NCBI GenBank assembly: GCA_037447335.1
Contig: JBBIGV010000101.1
Coordinates: forward strand, 1-8,264
DNA from: JBBIGV01 sp037447335
GTDB lineage: Bacteria; Bacteroidota; Ignavibacteria; Ignavibacteriales; Ignavibacteriaceae
Reading direction: 5' to 3'
Length of the DNA: 8,264 bases
Both the position numbers and the translations under genes were made by a program. How positions within the stretch are numbered: position 1 is the first letter of the stretch; the number at the start of each line of letters is the position of its first letter. Shown piece by piece: positions 5,754 through 8,264 of this stretch. A model generated the notes under the pieces. It ran no database searches. It was not told the origin of the DNA and saw only the letters and a program-made list of their open reading frames with translations.

Positions 5754-8033
5754 AATATCATATAGTGACGGGTCAATCCCCCGTAATAGTGGAGGAAATT
5801 GTTCGCATAATATTGCGAGCCTCTGAGATGGTCGTGAAAGGGCAACATAGCACCTATTTTCAGTGAATTTTAGAGCTGATCGTTCTATATTATCCATTCC
5901 TATGATGAAGCAGACATCGAATTCCAGTCCTTTAATCCGTTCTACGCTACTTGTTACCAAATCCGAGGAAGAAATTGATGATTCCCAAATGGGCGCAATA
6001 TCAACTTTTTCATCTTGCAACATAGAGCGAATGCGATTCATCTCGTCTTCGTCCTCATTTATCTGGATCAAGGCAATGCTTCCTGCAAAGCCCCCTTTTC
6101 TCAGCACATTTACAATTTGTCTAATTTTTTTTCCAAACCCCCTGAATTCAGCAATATGGACTTGCGGTTTAATATCATTGTAATTTTCATTGGCAACGAA
6201 CGGGGGGGGCATTTTGAATGTATTATTATAGAAGGCTCTCAAAAAATCCGTGATTTGTTTTGTCTGACGCATATTTTTTGAGAATGGAAACTGAAGATCT
6301 GTTGCTCTATCTTTAATCGGACACCCATATTTGAACGCTTCGGCATCAAGCATTCCATGGACTGGCGACACAACTTGCTGGAAATCAGCAGAAATGGTTA
6401 GCGCACCCCCCGGGTCTACAAATGAACAAAGAAGAGATGCTTCTGGCACCGACAGATCCTGCGCTTCATCAATTACTATATGATTCCACAGAGCATAATT
6501 TCTAGTTGAAACGGGAATTATAGCATTTGGAACTTCGCGAAAACGGTTTTCTGCATTATTTTCTTCGGGCAAAGCAAAACGTAACAACCAAGCGAGCCAC
6601 GCAGCTTCCTCCGCCCTATATACTCTTTTATCCCAATCAGAAAAAATTGCAGCGATTATTCTTTTCTCGTCTGCCCTTTCAGCCGTACCAGCTTTAATGC
6701 GAAGTTCACCTTCATGAATATTATCTTGAAAATAGGCCTTCAGGCAATCCAGTGGATCATAGACATAAAACAACCATTTTTGAAATTCAGCATCAAAATT
6801 CTCTTTCTCTTTTTTATCGGTCAAATCTTCTCTGGCATTTTCATAATCATCTTTTACCGCCGCATAGATTCTGTCCATTCTTATTTGAGATGTTAAGGGA
6901 TTTGTATTCTGAAGCGCATGCGATTTTCTATTCTCTGCCACATTGTATATCGCGTTTACCAAACTGGACAGCGCTGTCTCCTTCTCACTTTTTATCAATA
7001 TCCATGATGCTTCTCTAACGTCCATAAGGCGGTTAACAATTTGCATTTCAAAAGCTTTCCAACATTTCCCTAAATCTGAAGAGGAACAGAGGCAAAAGAA
7101 TGCCTCTCTTGCATTTTTGTCAAGCCTGTATTTATGCTCTTGCCAATGAAGATTAGCGTTGTGCTTAAACCTCCATGTATCTGCTAAATATCTGGCAATA
7201 AAATCTTTAACAAGCTCAACAGTATCTAAAGGTATTTCGAGATGATCCTCAAGCAATTGACGTGAAAATTGAATCAAATTAGGGTTGGCAAGAAATATCC
7301 TGCTTCTTGAAGGGGAATGAACAATTAAAATATCATCTCCTAACTGGTCAAACAAAAACCTCATCCTTTGAAGCGCTACAGTCGTCTTACCGCTTCCTGG
7401 CGCCCCGGTTATAAACATTACACCATCCATTTTACTTATAAATGCCTGCACTTGCTCACTGGTCATATCAAGCTTAACAGCTTTTAAAAAAGGTTCTGCA
7501 CCCTTTGGCTGAATTGGCTCACCAACTGTTCCTCCAGGTTCGTATATCCCGATAATTTGAGGCAGTACTTTCTTAAATTTTGCGCGCGCAAACGCCTTTA
7601 CTTCAGCAAGGTTAATTGTGGGATGATTGATTTCATAGTCATCATGAAGATTTCCAGATATGGCGAGTTGAAATCCCGGGTGAGTCCATGCTAAAACATT
7701 GATATCCTTCAATATCAAGTTGTTCGTTGTTCTTTCATGAGCATACCACAAATGTTTTATAGTACCACCATTCTTTGTAATTACCTCAACCTCAGCCATT
7801 GCATGGAAGGGCACTTCACAAACCGCTATCAGTGAAGATTGTTCTTTGCTTTTGTGTTCGAGACGCTTTCGTTCCGGGTCCCTTAAGCCCCATCCAAAAT
7901 CAACATCTATTGGAGTTACAGTAAACCACGTTAGCTTTTCTTCTGCCAATGTTTTTGCTATGACAGCATTTTGTTCATCGCGTGATTTTTTTGCTAATAG
8001 ATCTTCCATGCCGATTGAAAGCCCCTTGCTCAT
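5745..8033 (-). CDS. HelD-like superfamily 1 (UvrD/Rep-type) helicase or translocase
   Basis: First gene of the operon, 762 residues. Visible motifs: a Q-motif-like MTSEQVQAF (190-198); Walker A GAPGSGKTT (210-218, Lys216) followed by VALQRMRFLF, which closely matches the VALHRxAYLLY pattern of HelD proteins; Walker B VIDEAQDLS (520-528); motif III SADFQQ (548-553, usual GD replaced by AD); motif IV NMR (587-589, usually NYR); motif V IKGLEFD (700-706); motif VI YVALSR (729-734). The roughly 300 residues between Walker A and B and the overall length fit HelD better than UvrD. A stretch near 94-126 (WYAH...VLAWTHP) may be a degenerate form of the HelD IGR/DWRAP region, but no long N-terminal coiled coil is seen. 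HelD proteins use ATP to remodel or release RNA polymerase; whether this one does is inference. The ATG at 8033 has only a weak ribosome site; a start at Met9 (after AAGGGG) is possible. A run of eight C lies in codons 609-611. Confident as SF1, moderate as HelD-like. Confidence 0.9.
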   Translation of the reverse strand: MSKGLSIGMEDLLAKKSRDEQNAVIAKTLAEEKLTWFTVTPIDVDFGWGLRDPERKRLEHKSKEQSSLIAVCEVPFHAMAEVEVITKNGGTIKHLWYAHERTTNNLILKDINVLAWTHPGFQLAISGNLHDDYEINHPTINLAEVKAFARAKFKKVLPQIIGIYEPGGTVGEPIQPKGAEPFLKAVKLDMTSEQVQAFISKMDGVMFITGAPGSGKTTVALQRMRFLFDQLGDDILIVHSPSRSRIFLANPNLIQFSRQLLEDHLEIPLDTVELVKDFIARYLADTWRFKHNANLHWQEHKYRLDKNAREAFFCLCSSSDLGKCWKAFEMQIVNRLMDVREASWILIKSEKETALSSLVNAIYNVAENRKSHALQNTNPLTSQIRMDRIYAAVKDDYENAREDLTDKKEKENFDAEFQKWLFYVYDPLDCLKAYFQDNIHEGELRIKAGTAERADEKRIIAAIFSDWDKRVYRAEEAAWLAWLLRFALPEENNAENRFREVPNAIIPVSTRNYALWNHIVIDEAQDLSVPEASLLCSFVDPGGALTISADFQQVVSPVHGMLDAEAFKYGCPIKDRATDLQFPFSKNMRQTKQITDFLRAFYNNTFKMPPPFVANENYNDIKPQVHIAEFRGFGKKIRQIVNVLRKGGFAGSIALIQINEDEDEMNRIRSMLQDEKVDIAPIWESSISSSDLVTSSVERIKGLEFDVCFIIGMDNIERSALKFTENRCYVALSRPSQRLAILCEQFPPLLRGIDPSLYDIFK

Positions 8034-8064
8034 TCAATGCTATTTTAATTTCTTTATCAAAAAT

Positions 8065-8093
8065 ATTCTAATATAATATGCGACATTTGTCGA
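8065..8093 (-). promoter_or_regulatory. Candidate sigma70-type promoter of the operon
   Basis: Read on the minus strand: TCGACA (8093-8088) matches the -35 consensus at five of six positions, followed by exactly 17 bases and TAGAAT (8070-8065), five of six to the -10 consensus. Transcription would start near 8058, giving a leader of about 25 bases before the ATG at 8033. It is the only good match I saw upstream of the first gene. Seen by eye, not scored. Confidence 0.6.
8081..8092. promoter_or_regulatory. Short inverted repeat over the -35 box, possible operator
   Basis: The sequence cgaca-tt-tgtcg is a perfect inverted repeat with 5-base arms and a 2-base centre. It overlaps the candidate -35 element and the start of the spacer, where a bound dimeric repressor would block RNA polymerase. 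Such short repeats also arise by chance, and no regulator gene is in the window. Confidence 0.3.
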
Positions 8094-8196
8094 GGGTCTA
8101 ATTTCTCTGGAGTTTCCTGAGTTTTTACCCGAAGTCAAAGCATAGCTGAAAGTCATCGGTATTATCAGGGATTCCTTTTACCCAAAAAATGAAGGG

Positions 8197-8216
8197 GCAA
8201 AGAAAAGGGACCGGTT
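8197..8216. repeat. REP-like or inverted-repeat-like sequence right of the operon
   Basis: The plus-strand sequence ends in AAAAGGGACCGGTT, facing outward from the operon, and is an imperfect inverted counterpart (16 of 20) of the first 20 bases of the window. The mismatches are at positions 3, 4, 14 and 15. Confidence 0.4.
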
Positions 8217-8264
8217 GTTAATGCTCAATAATTAGGTAACATTTTGGTATAGTAAAACATTAAC
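8217..8264. repeat. Seven-base inverted repeat at the right edge
   Basis: gttaatg (8217-8223) and cattaac (8258-8264) are exact reverse complements separated by 34 bases that contain the possible rightward -10 element. Could be an operator pair or chance in AT-rich DNA. The rest of 8094-8196 shows no gene or structure I can support. Confidence 0.25.
8245..8253 (+). promoter_or_regulatory. Possible extended -10 promoter element pointing out of the window
   Basis: TGGTATAGT fits an extended -10 element (TGn followed by TATAGT, five of six to consensus). The matching -35 position (8225-8230, TCAATA) is poor. If real, it would drive a rightward gene beyond the window edge. Weak evidence. Confidence 0.2.

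Noticed and set aside
26..8033. Calling the locus BREX type 2
   Set aside because: Only BrxD-like and BrxHI-like proteins are present; PglW, PglX, PglY-size ATPase and PglZ are missing from the window.

Overview
The window carries one compact, entirely leftward (minus-strand) operon of five genes that fills almost all of it, from a promoter-like region near 8065-8093 to a stop codon at 26. There are no RNA genes, no CRISPR array and no recognisable transposase. The DNA is AT-rich by inspection, most genes are spaced for bacterial translation, and two of them have clear Shine-Dalgarno sites. It is therefore bacterial. I cannot assign a phylum; an anaerobic Desulfobacterota or Clostridia-type genome is only a guess, from base composition and the GGGGACGGTT-like sequence at the left edge.

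In transcription order the genes are: (1) a 762-residue SF1 helicase/translocase that most resembles the HelD branch of the UvrD/Rep group (8033-5745); (2) a 291-residue protein I do not recognise (5688-4813); (3) a 430-residue BrxC/BrxD-like (DUF2791-type) P-loop ATPase (4786-3494); (4) a 491-residue second ATPase of the same type with an N-terminal UvrD/PcrA-like Tudor (SH3-like) domain (3488-2013); (5) a 669-residue Lhr-like SF2 DEIH helicase comparable to BrxHI (2035-26). Genes 2 to 5 are tightly coupled (gaps of 26 and 5 bases, then a 23-base overlap). Gene 1 is set apart from gene 2 by 56 bases containing most of a 40-bp perfect palindrome.

The neighbouring BrxD-like ATPase and BrxHI-like helicase match the accessory pair of type 2 BREX, and similar ATPase/helicase pairs occur in other predicted DNA-processing and defence operons such as the TerB-linked ones. 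The BREX hallmarks (PglZ phosphatase, PglX methyltransferase) are absent here, and no nuclease or methylase is visible. My inference is a stand-alone nucleic-acid-remodelling or anti-phage module: two ATPases act as a switch or loader, two helicases or translocases act on DNA or on RNA polymerase complexes, and the unknown protein is an adaptor, sensor or effector. HelD-type proteins and PcrA/UvrD Tudor domains are both known to contact RNA polymerase, so transcription coupling is a specific, testable idea.

The right flank (8034-8264) holds the promoter with a small inverted repeat over its -35 box. It also holds a sequence that is an imperfect inverted copy (16 of 20) of the first 20 bases of the window, so the operon is bracketed by REP-like or terminal-inverted-repeat-like sequences.
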